A stretch of DNA of 64,000 nt from NCBI RefSeq assembly GCF_014649375.1, contig NZ_BMSX01000002.1, positions 62,001 to 126,000 of the forward strand, written 5' to 3'. This stretch comes from Streptomyces aurantiogriseus. Its GTDB lineage: Bacteria > Actinomycetota > Actinomycetes > Streptomycetales > Streptomycetaceae. Shown here piece after piece: positions 1 to 7,722 of this stretch. The number at the start of each line of letters is the position of its first letter. The first letter of the stretch is position 1. Both the position numbers and the translations under genes were made by a program. The notes below the pieces were generated by a model, which was not told where the DNA came from, made no database searches, and saw only the letters and a list, made by a program, of their open reading frames with translations.

Positions 1-614
1 TGCTCGCCGAGTTCGACCATCCTCAAGGCGCGGGACAGGACCTTCGGATCCTCCAGGCCGGTCGCCGCGTAGATCCCGCGAGAGACGATCCCGCGGTTGA
101 GCAGATCGGCCTGGAGATCCACTTGCGGACCGGCCGGGGCGAGATACGGCGGTGTGTCGAAAAGGCACACCTCGTGCTCCGCGCGCGCGTACATCTCCTC
201 CAGGCGTGCCGCGATGGCGCCCTCGCCGGACGCCACCTCGACCAGACGGGTCGGCTCCTCGCGCAGCAGTCCCGCCTCGTACGCGGTCGCCATCTCCTCG
301 GCGGTGGCGGCCAGCAGTTCGGACTCCGTCTCGCGCCGCCGGATCAGCGCGCGGATCGCCACCCGGGGGTCGACCGCACGTAATCCGCCCATGGAGTCCG
401 GGGGTTGCAGCAGACCGAGCGTGAGAAGCCGGTTGCAGGCCTCGCGGACCCGGGCTGGGGAGGCACCGGTCAGCAGCGCCCAGCCGGCCGCGCCGGCGTC
501 GGGCTGGTTGAGGATGGCCTGGTACAACAGCTCGTCGAACGCGGAGACCCCCACCGCGGCCCAGGGGCTCGCGGCAGGGGTCTCCCTTGCCGTGTCGTAT
601 GCCGTGTTCACCAT
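1..614 (-). CDS. LuxR/TrmB-type HTH regulator (C-terminal part outside window)
   Basis: Reading down from an ATG at 614 gives an uninterrupted frame to the window edge, about 204 residues starting MVNTAYDTARE. Residues about 20-70 read as a winged-helix segment (DELLYQAILNQPDAGAAGW, then ARVREACNRLLTLGLLQP). A middle part follows (RRRETESELLAATAEEM) and then a sensor-like segment with DLLNRGIVSRGIYA. This matches the layout of Streptomyces regulators that pair an N-terminal TrmB-like winged helix with a C-terminal LuxR helix-turn-helix. The LuxR part would lie beyond position 1, so the class is inferred. The gene follows the S8 protease on the same strand with a 58-bp gap, a pairing that suggests control of extracellular proteolysis. 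No strong ribosome site is visible. Confidence 0.75.
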   Translation of the reverse strand, partial: MVNTAYDTARETPAASPWAAVGVSAFDELLYQAILNQPDAGAAGWALLTGASPARVREACNRLLTLGLLQPPDSMGGLRAVDPRVAIRALIRRRETESELLAATAEEMATAYEAGLLREEPTRLVEVASGEGAIAARLEEMYARAEHEVCLFDTPPYLAPAGPQVDLQADLLNRGIVSRGIYAATGLEDPKVLSRALRMVELGE

Positions 615-625
615 GGCCCGGCACG

Positions 626-676
626 GTAGACGATCTTTGTTAAGAATTTTCGCATTGTTTTACGGAGGTCGTCTAC
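626..676. repeat. Widely spaced 8-bp inverted repeat at protease stop
   Basis: GTAGACGA at 626-633 and TCGTCTAC at 669-676 are perfect inverted copies around a 35-nt A/T-rich spacer, the most A/T-rich spot nearby. The right arm covers the stop codon of the S8 protease. The left arm lies about 12 bp before the regulator start. It could be an operator for the regulator or a weak stem between the two genes; the sequence does not decide. Confidence 0.3.
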
Positions 677-3600
677 TTCAGGCCGAACGCCCGTACGACC
701 GTCTGGTCGACCGTGTTGCCGTCCCGGTCGGCGGCCCGTACGCGCAACGACACGAACCCGGCGCTCTTCTTCGGGTGCTTGAGCTCCGCCTTGCCGTTCT
801 TGACCTTCACTTCCTTCCAGGAGGTGCCGTCGTCGTACGAGACCCAGGCCTTCAGGGAACGGGCGGTGACGCCGCCCGACTGGTTCCGGACGGAGAGGCC
901 GAGCTTCGACGTGTGTCTGGCCTCAGCGCTGTTGAGGAGGTTGAGCCCGGCCACGTCATAGTCGACCGAGAGCAGCCCGAGCGCCGTCTGCTGGTCCGTG
1001 TGCGCCGAGGCGAAGGACCATTCGGTGTGGGTGCCGGTGGAGTACGCCGCCCAGTCGGCCGTGCGCTGTGTGTCGACCACGAGGCGGTACGAGGACTTCG
1101 CCGCCGGGACGGTGAAGGTGCCGTAGCCGCCGAGTGCGGTGTCGCCGACCAACTGCCCGTCCGCGTACAGCTTGCCCTTCGCGGTGTCCTGGGTGCCGTC
1201 CACCAATCCGTAGTGGCCCGGTGAGGAATCGCTCAACTCCGGGATCCGGAAGGTGAGTTTGTCACCGGTGCGCTGGGAGAGGCCGTACTGCTGGGCGGTC
1301 GCCGGGCGGACGACCTGGCCCAGCCAGTCCTCGGCGGGCTGCTTGCCCGCCTTGTCGAAGGTCCGCACGGGACCCCACTGAGGCCGGCTCGCGTTCCAGT
1401 GGGGATAGACGGCGTGCCAGATCCGGGTGTCGGAGACGTTGTAGTACTCGGTGCGCTCCGTGCCGAGCTGCACGTTGTTGGTGGTCGCGATGTCGGCCGA
1501 CTGCCAGGGACGGTACCGGTACACGGCGTCCTTGCCGACATCACCGGCCCGGGCTCCGAGGTAGCGAACCGTCTGCTTCACCGTGCTGGAGCTGTTCAGG
1601 TTGTACGTCTGGTTGGCCGAGACGGCCCCCACCTGCGGGAACATCACGTTGTACACGTACGGACTGACCGGAGTGCCGGTCAGCTTCAGCTTGACCTTCT
1701 TACCGCTCTTCAGCAGGGCGCCGAGCTTCGCTCCGTCCTCGCCGGTGGCGAGCATCAGCGGGATGGTCATGCTCTGCACGGAGCCGAGCCAATACCCGGG
1801 CTTCTCTTGGTAGGCCAGGACGTAACCGGCCCCGGCCGCCGTCGCGTTGGTCAGTGCCTCGTCCGCCGTCTTACCGGCGCCCACGTGGACGACCGCCACC
1901 TTGCCCTTGACGTCGAGTCCCTTGAAGTCGGCCGCGGTTCCGGCGCCCGCGTCCACCGCCCGTACCGTGTGATCACCGCTGACCTTCACGGGGAGGCCGC
2001 TGTACGTCTGCGCGTAGTCGAGGGGAAGCGCGTACTTCTCCGGACCGGTGACGCTCGCCGTCAGCTCCTTGGCGTACAGACGGAACTTCGAGGAGAACTC
2101 GAACACGCCCTGGGTGACCTTCTCGGTGGGCGCCACATAGACGTGGTCGGTCCACCAGCCCTGGCTGTAGGTCACCCCCAAGCCAGTGCCCGGGCCTTCC
2201 CGGTGCCAGGTGGTGGTGAAGCCCCGGAACTCGGAGTCCTCCTTGGTCTTCGGCTTGATCTCGACCGCCTTGCGGGCGTCGAGGACGACCTCGGTGTCCT
2301 TGTCGACCTTGATCTCGGGATCACCGACGATCGAGGTGTCGACCTCCAGTCCGGCCGCGTCCCGCTTGGAGATCCAGGACGCCATGGAATATGTACCGGC
2401 CGGCACCTTGAAGGTGTAGCCGCTGCCGATGAACCCGTAGGTGTCCGCGTACGCGCCGTTCAGCTCCTGCAGCATGAAGAGCGACGCGGACGTGGACGGC
2501 TTGCCGTCGCGGCCCAGCAGCGACACCTTCAGGTCGTAGGTCTTCGGCAGCTTCTCGAAGCCGATGGCGGTGGTGACGAGGACACCGTCGGCGCTCGCGG
2601 TGATGTGGCCCGTGTACCGGCCCGTCGCCTCCTTGGCCGGGTCGACCGTGACCGCGACGGTGGCGGTGCCCTTCGCCGGGACGGTGACCGTGTCCGCGTT
2701 CAGTGCGGCGTCGCGAAGTGACGAGGACACCTTCAACTCCACCGCTTTGTCCGTGGTGTTGGTGTACGTGATGTCCTTGGTGGCGACCTCGGTGTCGGCG
2801 TCCTCGTACTTGCCGAAGCTCAGTGCGGGGGTCGCGAAGACGCCCTGATTCACCGCCCGTACGGCGTCGACCCGGCCGTCGCCCTGCTGGAAGACGTCGG
2901 CGTCCGGCATGGTCTTCGCCGTGGTCGCCAGCGCCTGCTTGATCTGCTGGCCCGTCCAGTCGGGGTGGGCCTGGGCGACCAGCGCCGCGGCGCCCGCGAC
3001 ATGCGGGGTCGCCATCGACGTACCGCTCGCCGTCGAGTAGTAGTCGTCGACCGGCGTACTGCCGGCCATGGTGGTGCCGGCGGCGCGGGCCGCCGTGATG
3101 GCCACGCCCGGCGCGGTGATCTCCGGCTTGACCGCGGAGTCACCAAGGCGCGGGCCGCGGCTGGAGAACGAGGCCAGCTTGTCGGACTTGTCGAGGGCGC
3201 CGACCGTCAGCGCCGAGTCGGCGATGCCCGGGGTGCCGATTGTCTGCTCGGCCGGACCGGAGTTGCCCGACGCGATCACGAAGAGGGTGCCGGTGGACGC
3301 GGACAGCTCGTCGACGGTCTCGCTCAGGATGTCGGAGGGGCCGGTGGCGTCACCGCCCAGCGACATCGACACGATCTTCGCACCGGAGCGGGCCGCCCAG
3401 TCCATGCCTGCGATGATCCAGGAGGACTGGCCGCGACCGTCGTTGCCCAGCACCTTGCCGACCAGCAGTTCCGTGCCCGGGGCGACGCCCTTGAGCCTGC
3501 CGTCGGAGGCCGCGCCCGAGCCGACGATCGTGGATGCCACATGGGTGCCGTGGCCGTGGCCGTCCTGGACCGCCTGGTCCGGTACGAAGCTCGTCGACTC

Positions 3601-4341
3601 GGCGATCTTCCCCGCGAGGTCCGGGTGTCCGGTGTCCACGCCCGTGTCCAGGACGGCGACCTTGACGCCCTTGCCGTCGTAGCCCGCCTGCCACACCTCG
3701 GGTGCGCCGATCTGGGGCACGCTGACGTCGAGGGATGCCTTCACCTGGGCGTCGAGCCAGAGCTTGTCGATGCCCTCGCCGAGCTGCTTCGCGGCCTTCG
3801 TGGTGGGTGCGGTGCCGAGGGCGGGAGCGATGTCGGCCCAGAACGAGGTCGACTTCTTCGCGCTCAACGCGGCCCCGTCGATCCCGGGCAGCGTGAGCGT
3901 CCGGCGTGCGCCCTCGGGGGTCACGCTGCCGCTCTTGTACGTCGCGATCACCGGCGTGGTGCCGGTCTTCGAGTCCGCGTACCCCTGCTTCACGAGCTGA
4001 GTGACGTTGAACAGGGCCGGGTCGAGACGGCCCGCCTTCACCAGCGGGATCGCGTCCGCCGGCAGGACGCTGACCTCGCCGTCGCGCTCGGTGGAAAGGA
4101 AGGTGGCCGCCTCACGGCCCTTGCCGCGCTCGACCTCGACGGCGGATTTGCCGTCGGGCCCAGTGGTGACGGAAACCGTGTCGCCGGTGATGAGGGTGAC
4201 GGCCTGGGTGTCGGTGTGTGGTGTCTGCGTGCTGCCCGGTCGGATGGTCGGGGACACGGGACCTGCCGCCGCGGGCGTGACCGCCCCGGCGACCAGCCCG
4301 GCCGCTCCTGCCACGGCCCAAAGGGCGTGGAGTCTTCGCAT
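673..4341 (-). CDS. Secreted subtilisin-like S8 serine protease
   Basis: A 1222-residue secreted endoprotease. The ATG at 4341 is chosen because GGGGAGGAC lies about 8 nt upstream and the protein then opens with a signal peptide (MRRLHALWAVAGAAGLVAG, cleavage near AAAGP). A propeptide-like region covers residues 40-210. The S8 triad is complete: Asp232 (VAVLDTGVDTGHPDL), His264 (GHGTHVAS) and Ser442 (GTSMATPHVAG), with oxyanion Asn360 in ASGNSGP. A PA-type insert (KGKVAVVHVGAGK) lies near residues 790-870. The rest is beta-rich C-terminal sequence with Ig-like segments ending in FGLK. Such 1200-residue proteases are typical Streptomyces exoenzymes that free amino acids from protein. The regulator downstream on the same strand may control it. 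Confidence 0.95.
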   Translation of the reverse strand: MRRLHALWAVAGAAGLVAGAVTPAAAGPVSPTIRPGSTQTPHTDTQAVTLITGDTVSVTTGPDGKSAVEVERGKGREAATFLSTERDGEVSVLPADAIPLVKAGRLDPALFNVTQLVKQGYADSKTGTTPVIATYKSGSVTPEGARRTLTLPGIDGAALSAKKSTSFWADIAPALGTAPTTKAAKQLGEGIDKLWLDAQVKASLDVSVPQIGAPEVWQAGYDGKGVKVAVLDTGVDTGHPDLAGKIAESTSFVPDQAVQDGHGHGTHVASTIVGSGAASDGRLKGVAPGTELLVGKVLGNDGRGQSSWIIAGMDWAARSGAKIVSMSLGGDATGPSDILSETVDELSASTGTLFVIASGNSGPAEQTIGTPGIADSALTVGALDKSDKLASFSSRGPRLGDSAVKPEITAPGVAITAARAAGTTMAGSTPVDDYYSTASGTSMATPHVAGAAALVAQAHPDWTGQQIKQALATTAKTMPDADVFQQGDGRVDAVRAVNQGVFATPALSFGKYEDADTEVATKDITYTNTTDKAVELKVSSSLRDAALNADTVTVPAKGTATVAVTVDPAKEATGRYTGHITASADGVLVTTAIGFEKLPKTYDLKVSLLGRDGKPSTSASLFMLQELNGAYADTYGFIGSGYTFKVPAGTYSMASWISKRDAAGLEVDTSIVGDPEIKVDKDTEVVLDARKAVEIKPKTKEDSEFRGFTTTWHREGPGTGLGVTYSQGWWTDHVYVAPTEKVTQGVFEFSSKFRLYAKELTASVTGPEKYALPLDYAQTYSGLPVKVSGDHTVRAVDAGAGTAADFKGLDVKGKVAVVHVGAGKTADEALTNATAAGAGYVLAYQEKPGYWLGSVQSMTIPLMLATGEDGAKLGALLKSGKKVKLKLTGTPVSPYVYNVMFPQVGAVSANQTYNLNSSSTVKQTVRYLGARAGDVGKDAVYRYRPWQSADIATTNNVQLGTERTEYYNVSDTRIWHAVYPHWNASRPQWGPVRTFDKAGKQPAEDWLGQVVRPATAQQYGLSQRTGDKLTFRIPELSDSSPGHYGLVDGTQDTAKGKLYADGQLVGDTALGGYGTFTVPAAKSSYRLVVDTQRTADWAAYSTGTHTEWSFASAHTDQQTALGLLSVDYDVAGLNLLNSAEARHTSKLGLSVRNQSGGVTARSLKAWVSYDDGTSWKEVKVKNGKAELKHPKKSAGFVSLRVRAADRDGNTVDQTVVRAFGLK

Positions 4342-4635
4342 GTGTGGACGTCCTCCCCTGAACGCTGAAACGCCTCCGCCCTCGTGGAGCGGAAGCCAGT
4401 GCTCAGAGTGCGTGCAGCGCGCAAAGCGACTCAAGGGATTGCTGTGGCCGGGGAGTGCCAATGCCTTTCTCGGCCACGAGGGCTGACGGGCGGACAGGTC
4501 GTCGGCGGGGCTCGTCCTGCGACGGTGACGGGGTGCGCCGCCGCATCCTCAGGCGCAGCCGGATCACGGCGCACTCATGGGGCCCGTGGGGCAGATTGGG
4601 CGCGGGGGCTGCCGACAACGATTCTTGCTTCTACG

Positions 4636-4962
4636 GTGCTGGTATGGGCAAAGACGGGGTCTCCCCGACTGAAGCTGGCCACGCCCGCGGACTGCGACAC
4701 CGGGCCGCGGTCGTGCCGCAGGTGCGGTGGTCCGCTGATGCCGGTGGCAAAGTCGACGGCGATGTTCTGCTCGTCGGTATGCCGTTCGCAGCACTGGCAG
4801 CAGCTGCGGCGTGCGAGGGCGAGGACCGAGGCGGTCCAAGCGGCCCGGACGGCTGATTGCCCGGAGTGCGGGGCCAGTTGGACGGTCGGCTTGGACCGCC
4901 CTGCCTCGGCACGGTACTGCTCTCCCCACTGCCGCAAACGGTCCTGGCACCGCCCTTCGTGA
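4636..4962 (+). CDS. Small double zinc-ribbon-like protein
   Basis: The convincing part is the last 75 residues. A first cysteine cluster (CRRCGGPL ... FCSSVCRSQHW) and a second (CPECGASW ... YCSPHCRKRSWH) each have the CxxC-x(n)-CxxxC layout of small FCS/zinc-ribbon proteins found across Streptomyces. In-frame GTG at 4636 gives 108 residues. The frame is open further upstream, but that part is compositionally poor and lacks motifs, so the start is uncertain. No ribosome site helps. The function is unknown; nucleic-acid or protein binding through zinc is the usual guess. It sits directly beside the IS debris that starts at 4999, on the opposite strand, so it may be the last intact gene before the insertion hot spot. 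Confidence 0.6.
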   Translation: MLVWAKTGSPRLKLATPADCDTGPRSCRRCGGPLMPVAKSTAMFCSSVCRSQHWQQLRRARARTEAVQAARTADCPECGASWTVGLDRPASARYCSPHCRKRSWHRPS

Positions 4963-4998
4963 TCGAGAGCTCCGACAGTTGTGTCCTTGGACGGTGTC

Positions 4999-5129
4999 CT
5001 ATGTGGTGAGGCGGAGCAGTCGCTTGTAGCAGCACAGGGCTGCGGCGAGGTAGAGAAAGGCGAGGTAGTTGCGGGGGTGGCGTTCGTAGCGCGGGGGCTG
5101 AGTCGGCGGTAGCCGGACAGCCAGGAGGT
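4999..5129 (-). pseudogene. IS5-family transposase C-terminal remnant
   Basis: The minus strand encodes SWLSGYRRLSPR in one frame and then RYERHPRNYLAFLYLA, AALCCYKRLLRLTT and a TAG stop (5001-4999) in another. The joined peptide is the familiar tail of IS5-family DDE transposases (WLxGYRRLxxRYERHPxxYLAFLxLAxxLCCYKRL). The frame change near 5095-5103, inside a C/G-rich run, shows decay. Upstream of the SWLSGYRRL segment the transposase sequence stops abruptly at about 5129, where a group II intron 3' end begins. The intron therefore appears to have inserted into this transposase reading frame. No inverted repeats are recognisable with confidence. Confidence 0.75.
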
Positions 5130-5386
5130 TGGGTCGGCCGCGCGGCGAGGTGTCTGCCGTGACAGGTCCTTTTCCGCGCGGCCTCCCGCCGAACCGGACA
5201 TGACGGTTTCCCGGTCATCCGGCTCTCCAGTGACTACTGCGTGAGTGGTCTGGCTGGCCGTTCTGAGTGGATACGGTCGTGGCAGATGTCGCAGGCCACG
5301 ACAGTTTTGCGTCGCCGGTGAAGCATGACGCGCGCCCAGTCGGAAGGCTGCCATCCGGCATGTGCAAGATCGGCGAGGGCGCGGAC
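5130..5386 (-). mobile_element. Group II intron 3' fragment (maturase tail, domains V and VI)
   Basis: On the minus strand a peptide VRALADLAHAGWQPSDWARV, then MLHRRRKTVVACDICHDRIH and SERPARPLTQSLESRM, matches the HNH endonuclease tail of group II intron reverse transcriptase/maturases (typical form VHHVRxLADL ... RRKTLVVCxxCHxxIH). It runs straight into a domain V hairpin and then a domain VI stem, the fixed order at an intron 3' end. The reverse transcriptase, X domain and first HNH half are missing or unreadable upstream: the frame meets a TGA and shifts just before VRALADL. The element is therefore a dead 3' remnant. It lies within the IS5 transposase tail, in the same orientation as that gene. 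Confidence 0.78.
5136..5225 (-). ncRNA. Group II intron domains V and VI
   Basis: Domain V occupies 5225-5191 of the minus strand. It begins GAGCCGGATGACC, carries a GAAA tetraloop and ends GTCATGTCCGGTTC, with the usual two-nucleotide bulge (TG) on the 3' side and the AGC catalytic triad. It is 35 nt rather than the canonical 34 because of one extra C in the distal helix. Domain VI follows: GGCCGCGCGG (minus strand 5145-5136) pairs perfectly over 10 bp with its partner at 5183-5174. The minus strand reads on as GACCCAAC, a plausible intron 3' end, into transposase exon sequence. Confidence 0.75.
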
Positions 5387-5570
5387 TGAACTGGCCGTTC
5401 ACCAAGGACAGTTGCATGGTGGCCTGCCCCGTTCTCAGGGAGCATTCACCGGCAGCCGATGCACACGAGGGCACGGAAACGGCTCACTTCCCAGCCAAGA
5501 TCAGCTACACCACGACACGGGACACCATCCGGTGCGGGTGGACTATCCCCAGAGGGAACTCATCGCGAGA

Positions 5571-5727
5571 CTCCTGATTGCGATCCCGAAACTGCGGGCC
5601 GGGAGCTTCTTCCCCAGCCTGCTGGAACGCCGGCGCCGCATCGACCAGGCCCTCTACGCGGTCGTCATGGAGGCATACGTCCACGGGGTCTCGACCCGCT
5701 CCGTCGACGACCTGGTCAAAGCCCTCG
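5571..5727 (+). pseudogene. IS256-family transposase internal fragment
   Basis: In frame from 5571 the peptide LLIAIPKLRAGSFFPSLLER, RRRIDQALYAVVMEAY and VHGVSTRSVDDLVKALG is the characteristic segment of IS256/Mutator-type transposases (xIPKLRxGSFFPxLLExRRRxxxALxxVVxxxYxxGVSTRxVxxLVxALG). Neither the N-terminus nor the catalytic DDE part is present. The similarity ends precisely at ALG. The next bases encode tyrosine recombinase sequence in another frame, so the fragment was cut by a recombination event. It runs opposite to the neighbouring intron fragment. Confidence 0.75.
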
Positions 5728-5901
5728 GTCACGTACCTGGCCAACAACGGCGTGCCAGATCACATCCTTGCGCGGTGGGCCGGACACACGAATGTGAAGA
5801 CCACCAAGAAGTGGTACGTGAAGCCGGACGTCGAGGATCTTCGCGAAGCCGCCACGATGTGGGATGGCTTGCACGGGAGTGCAACGGAGGGGCAAGCGTG
5901 A
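5728..5901 (+). pseudogene. Tyrosine recombinase (integrase) C-terminal fragment
   Basis: The peptide VTYLANNGVPDHILARWAGH then TNVKTTKKWYVKPDVEDLRE is the catalytic tail of phage-type tyrosine recombinases. It holds the conserved GH of the H/W box and the nucleophilic Tyr in KKWYV. It ends with a TGA at 5899-5901. The catalytic Arg boxes and the N-terminal core-binding domain are absent, so no active integrase is made. Immediately upstream lies the IS256 fragment, joined without any spacer. The stop overlaps the GTG start of the HNH gene (GTGA), as expected for two genes once translated together, possibly in an integrative element or prophage. Confidence 0.75.
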
Positions 5902-6359
5902 GCCAGGCGGTCTACCAGCCCGGCGACTTGCCCAGGCGTATGGCTAGCAAGATCGAGGTGGACCCGGAGACCGGCTGCTGGCTGTGGACCGGTAGCTGCA
6001 ACAGGAAGGGGCAGCCAGGCTACGGCCAGGTCTCCTACGAGGGAAAGACACAGCTTGTCCACCGTGTGGTGTTCAGGTTGTTGGTCGGTGAGATTCCGGA
6101 GGGCTTCCAGGTGCGTCATGCCGATCCTTGGGGACGGCACTTTACGCTTTGCTGCAACCCGGACCACCTGGAAGCCGTGCCAAAGAAGGAAGCTCTGCGG
6201 CGCAGGGACTGGGACAGCGCGCGAGCCAGGAGGACGCACTGTCCCTACGGCCACGCGTACACGTCGGAGAACTCGTATCTGGATCCCCGAGGGTTCCGGC
6301 AGCGCCGGACGTGCCGCGCCGAGAGGGTCAGGAGCCGCCGGGTTCCCCGGGCTGTGTGA
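5898..6359 (+). CDS. HNH endonuclease-like protein
   Basis: GTG at 5898 overlaps the recombinase TGA by four bases and gives 153 residues. The start of the protein (MASKIEVDPETGCWLWTGS) resembles the WxGxxxxxGYGxV opening of HNH_3-type homing or phage endonucleases. The core follows: LVHRVVFRLLVGEIPEGFQV, RHADPWG and CCNPDHLEAV. The C-terminal tail (HCPYGHAYTSENSYLDPRGF, CRA) is the small zinc-like tail often fused to actinophage HNH proteins. All expected His/Asn positions are visible, so it may still be active. It is the only intact gene of the mobile-element island and lies 30 bp before the pcaL-like gene. Confidence 0.7.
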   Translation: MSQAVYQPGDLPRRMASKIEVDPETGCWLWTGSCNRKGQPGYGQVSYEGKTQLVHRVVFRLLVGEIPEGFQVRHADPWGRHFTLCCNPDHLEAVPKKEALRRRDWDSARARRTHCPYGHAYTSENSYLDPRGFRQRRTCRAERVRSRRVPRAV

Positions 6360-6389
6360 GATTTCGTGATACGTGAGAGGGTCTGAGGC

Positions 6390-7691
6390 GTGAGTGAGAC
6401 ACCGTCGAACACCCTGCAATACCGCTTTGACGGGCCAGAAGAGGCTCCCGTCCTGATCTTGGGTCCCTCCCTGGGTACCACATGGCACATGTGGGACCGT
6501 CAGGTCCCCGAGCTCGCCCAGCAGTGGCGCGTCTTCCGCTTCGACCTGCCCGGCCACGGCGGCGCCCCGGCGCACCCGGCGGGCTCCGTCGCCGACCTCG
6601 CCGCCCGGCTGCTCGCCACCCTCGACGCGCTCGGCGTGCAGCGCTTCGGCTACGCGGGCTGCGCGCTCGGCGGCGCGGTCGGCGTCGAACTGGCCCTGCG
6701 CCGTCCCGAGCGGGTCGCCTCGCTCGCGCTGATCGCGGCCTCGCCGCGCTTCGGCACGGCGGACGAGTTCCGGCAGAGAGGCGTGATCGTCCGCACCAAC
6801 GGCCTCGACCCCATCGCCCGTACCTCGCCCGACCGCTGGTTCACCAGCGGGTTCGCCGCCGCGCAGCCCGCGATCACCGACTGGGCGGTGCAGATGGTGC
6901 GCACCACCGACCCCGGCTGCTACATCGCGGCCTGCGAGGCGCTCGCCGCGTTCGACGTGCGCGCCGAACTCGGGCACGTCGGCGTGCCGACGCTGGTCCT
7001 CGTCGGCTCGGACGACCAGGTCACCGGCCCCGCCGAGGCGCGCACCCTGGTCGCCGGCATACCGGACGCCCGTCTCGCCGTCGTCCCCGGCGCCTCCCAC
7101 CTGGTCCCGGTGGAGCAGCCCGCCGCCGTCACCGACCTACTGGTCCGGCACTTCTCCACCGCCTGGCAGCCCGCCTACGACCACAGCACGGGCCAGACCG
7201 CCCTCCCCGGCGTCCCCCTCAAGCCGGTCCTGGCCGCACCCCCGCAGTCCGCGCCCATCGCCGAGATCGCGCCCGCCGCCCAGGTCACCCCGCCGCAGGT
7301 CATGGGCCGCCCCGACCCCTACGACGCCGGGCTGAAGGTGCGCCGCGAGGTGCTCGGCGACGCCCACGTGGACCGGGCGCTGTCGCAGGCCGACGACTTC
7401 TCGGGCGACTTCCAGGAGTTCATCACCCGCTACGCGTGGGGCGAGATCTGGGACCGGCCCGGCCTCGACCGGCGCTCGCGCTCCTGCGTCACGCTCACCG
7501 CGCTGGTCGCCGGCGGTCACCTGGAGGAGCTCGCCTTCCACACCCGCGCCGCCCTGCGCAACGGCCTCACCCCGGACGAGATCAAGGAGGTGCTGCTCCA
7601 GGCGGCGGTCTACTGCGGCGTCCCGGCGGCCAACAGCGCCTTCCGGGTGGCGCAGCAGATCATCCGCGAGGAGACCACGCCCACCGAGTGA
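6390..7691 (+). CDS. pcaL: PcaL-type fusion: alpha/beta hydrolase plus carboxymuconolactone decarboxylase domain
   Basis: A 433-residue two-domain protein. Residues 10-260 form an alpha/beta hydrolase like 3-oxoadipate enol-lactonase (PcaD). A linker follows, and residues 310-430 form a carboxymuconolactone decarboxylase domain (PcaC; DPYDAGLKVRREVLGDAHV, EELAFHTRAALRNGLTPDE). In the beta-ketoadipate pathway these two steps convert 4-carboxymuconolactone to 3-oxoadipate. The acid and base regions are visible (LVGSDDQVTGP, GASHLVPVEQP), but the nucleophile elbow reads AGCALGGAVG, with Ala92 where Ser is expected. GTG at 6390 follows GAGAGGGTCTGAGG. No other pca gene is present; mobile-element debris lies directly upstream, so the gene may have lost its operon partners. 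Confidence 0.85.
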   Translation: MSETPSNTLQYRFDGPEEAPVLILGPSLGTTWHMWDRQVPELAQQWRVFRFDLPGHGGAPAHPAGSVADLAARLLATLDALGVQRFGYAGCALGGAVGVELALRRPERVASLALIAASPRFGTADEFRQRGVIVRTNGLDPIARTSPDRWFTSGFAAAQPAITDWAVQMVRTTDPGCYIAACEALAAFDVRAELGHVGVPTLVLVGSDDQVTGPAEARTLVAGIPDARLAVVPGASHLVPVEQPAAVTDLLVRHFSTAWQPAYDHSTGQTALPGVPLKPVLAAPPQSAPIAEIAPAAQVTPPQVMGRPDPYDAGLKVRREVLGDAHVDRALSQADDFSGDFQEFITRYAWGEIWDRPGLDRRSRSCVTLTALVAGGHLEELAFHTRAALRNGLTPDEIKEVLLQAAVYCGVPAANSAFRVAQQIIREETTPTE

Positions 7692-7722
7692 GCCGCGTGC
7701 CCGGCGGAGGCAGGATGGAGCC

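Noticed and set aside
5325..6359. Single 344-residue plus-strand protein across the IS256 fragment and HNH gene
   Set aside because: The frame joins unrelated pieces: IS256 sequence, a shadow of the integrase tail, and the HNH protein, which has its own overlapping GTG start.
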